A DNA stretch of 6,362 nucleotides from Faecalicoccus sp. (GTDB taxonomy: Bacteria; Bacillota_I; Bacilli_A; Erysipelotrichales; Erysipelotrichaceae), in NCBI GenBank assembly GCA_017941505.1, contig JAGAWH010000131.1, positions 1 through 6,362 of the forward strand. The letters run 5' to 3'. Numbering within the stretch: the first letter of the stretch is position 1; each line of letters begins with the position of its first letter. The translations under genes and the position numbers were made by a program. The notes below the pieces were generated by a model that saw nothing but the letters and a program-made list of their open reading frames with translations, had not been told where the DNA came from and ran no database searches. Below, one piece after another: positions 4,978 to 6,362 of this stretch.

Positions 4978-6362
4978 TTATTTTTCAGCGGCTAATGATT
5001 CCGGTATCAAGATCCATGTGATGATACCACCCATAACACAGGCAATCAAAAGCCCGATCAAATAATCAATCATCGTTTCCGGTGTCATGATTGTAACCCC
5101 TAACACTCCCGAAGGCGAATAGGATGTTGCCGCAACATGGCGAACCATGCACCATGCACCGCCAAATCCGGCTCCCACTCCCGCTGTAAAGAATGGTTTC
5201 ATAAGCGGTAAGGTAACACCGTAGATTAACGGCTCTCCGATACCTAACACACCTGCCGGTACAGCACCGGATATGACTGACTGCAGCTTTTTATTTCCTG
5301 TATGTTTTGCCTTAAAATACAGAGCAATCGCTGCACCTACCTGACCGGCTCCTGCCATCGCAACAGCCGGAAACAATGTAGTTCCGCCCATCTTCTCAAT
5401 CTGCAGAGCATAGATTGGCACAAGACCGCGGTGTAAGCCGACAAGTACCATAGGCAAAAACAAGGCAGCAAGTACATAGCCTGTTATTGCGCTTACCACA
5501 ACATTATCGGACATTAAGAATAATGATAAAAACTCTGCCAGTTTATTGGATATAAACCCGGCTGCCGGCATGATTGTAAGTACATAAAGCGGCATCACTA
5601 CTAACATACTGCAAAGCGGGGTAAAAAAAGTATCTAATACCTGCGGCATATGTGCATGGATAAATTTCTCTACCTTTGATAACACCCATACGCCAAATAC
5701 GACACCGATAATACCACCTGCCCCGGAGGACAATAAGGATTCGGCCGGTGCAGTTTCACTGTACCAACCTAACAGCTGTGAAATCGTATTAATTCCGCTA
5801 TGAATGGAGGTAGCTCCTACAAGACCTCCTAACATCTCATTAACGCCGAATTGTTTCGCGCTGTTGATACCGGTATAAATGGCAAGATAGGCTAAAAAGC
5901 CATCGGATACAAGCATTAACAGCTGTTGAACAACATTCCAAAAGGAAGTATCCGGAAGATATCCGCCCTGTATGCACAGCAGCACAATTTTGGCCAGACC
6001 ATTACACATACCGGATGCGATAAAGGCCGGAATCATCGGTGTAAATATATCGGCAATAACACGAATCCCTTTGACGATATTTTCCTGATCTTTGGAAGGC
6101 ATTTCCATTTTCTTTTCAGGAATTCCCAGCTTTGTCATTTCATCCATGGCATCCCTTGCCCTGCCAGGACCTAACACGATTTGATAATAGCTGTTCTCAT
6201 CATGGACTACCTGTATGACATCATCCATGTTTTCAATTGATTTTAAATCTACTTTATCAGCATCTTCTACCACAATTCTAAGTCGGGTCATGCAGCATTT
6301 GACATCGAGGATATTTTCCTTTCCTCCTAACAGGGGAATTATTGTTTCTACTAATTCTTTAA
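4978..6362 (-). CDS. PTS EIIBC permease, MurP-like (N-acetylmuramic acid), 5' end cut
   Basis: A Glc-family phosphotransferase permease with EIIB then EIIC domain, open to the right edge; 460 codons are visible. Although an ATG occurs at 6291-6289, the frame continues upstream through LLGGKENILDVKCC (ending at 6292), so that ATG is internal: the phosphorylated EIIB cysteine of the motif CxTRLR is encoded at 6294-6292, just before it. The EIIB domain also has VLGPGRA. The EIIC domain is a multi-helix membrane domain with GLHRG (conserved His) and GIGEPLIYGVTLP, the sugar-site motif. The run MAGAGQVGAA and these motifs match my recollection of E. coli MurP better than sucrose or trehalose permeases, so it probably imports N-acetylmuramic acid as the 6-phosphate from peptidoglycan turnover. 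No EIIA domain is attached; a separate EIIA is needed. Specificity is inferred; no murQ lies in the window. Confidence 0.9.
   Translation of the reverse strand, partial: KELVETIIPLLGGKENILDVKCCMTRLRIVVEDADKVDLKSIENMDDVIQVVHDENSYYQIVLGPGRARDAMDEMTKLGIPEKKMEMPSKDQENIVKGIRVIADIFTPMIPAFIASGMCNGLAKIVLLCIQGGYLPDTSFWNVVQQLLMLVSDGFLAYLAIYTGINSAKQFGVNEMLGGLVGATSIHSGINTISQLLGWYSETAPAESLLSSGAGGIIGVVFGVWVLSKVEKFIHAHMPQVLDTFFTPLCSMLVVMPLYVLTIMPAAGFISNKLAEFLSLFLMSDNVVVSAITGYVLAALFLPMVLVGLHRGLVPIYALQIEKMGGTTLFPAVAMAGAGQVGAAIALYFKAKHTGNKKLQSVISGAVPAGVLGIGEPLIYGVTLPLMKPFFTAGVGAGFGGAWCMVRHVAATSYSPSGVLGVTIMTPETMIDYLIGLLIACVMGGIITWILIPESLAAEK

Overview
The window looks like chromosomal DNA of a low-GC Gram-positive bacterium (Bacillota, probably an anaerobic gut or oral Firmicute). 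The reasons are AT-rich intergenic DNA, strong AAGGAGG-type ribosome binding sites, and family content (flavodoxin_4-type flavodoxins, LytTR/DUF3021 pair, YoaP-type GNAT, DUF4234, Glc-family PTS permease). Genus cannot be assigned from this sequence alone. Every supportable gene lies on the minus strand, so transcription runs from right to left.

Right to left: (1) 6362-4557 is a PTS EIIBC permease most like the N-acetylmuramic acid permease MurP, cut by the right edge, followed 19 bp later by a small DUF4234-like membrane protein. (2) 4483-3737 is a GNAT acetyltransferase with a YoaP-like C-terminal domain. (3) 3732-1361 is a self-contained unit: a pair of 14-bp direct repeats, a sigma-A-like promoter, a membrane-anchored alpha/beta hydrolase, a LytTR DNA-binding regulator without receiver domain, a DUF3021 membrane protein, and an intrinsic terminator whose stem is partly coding sequence. 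(4) 1351-143 is a two-gene flavodoxin operon (one cytoplasmic, one predicted lipoprotein) with a promoter overlapped by the palindrome TGACACGGTGTCA, ending in a hairpin terminator. (5) 57-165 is a cluster of repeated and inverted AAGGTTCGGAT sequences with no gene.

The most interesting part is unit 3. LytTR plus a membrane partner resembles the LytTR regulatory systems of streptococci (HdrRM, BrsRM type), where the membrane protein restrains the regulator. Here the pair is in an operon with a four-helix membrane-anchored hydrolase of the PAF-acetylhydrolase/dienelactone-hydrolase superfamily, and a tandem repeat sits 10 bp upstream of the operon's -35 box, where a LytTR dimer would be expected to act. 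Whether the three proteins form one sensory or envelope-lipid system is inference. No CRISPR array, tRNA, rRNA or intact mobile element was seen.
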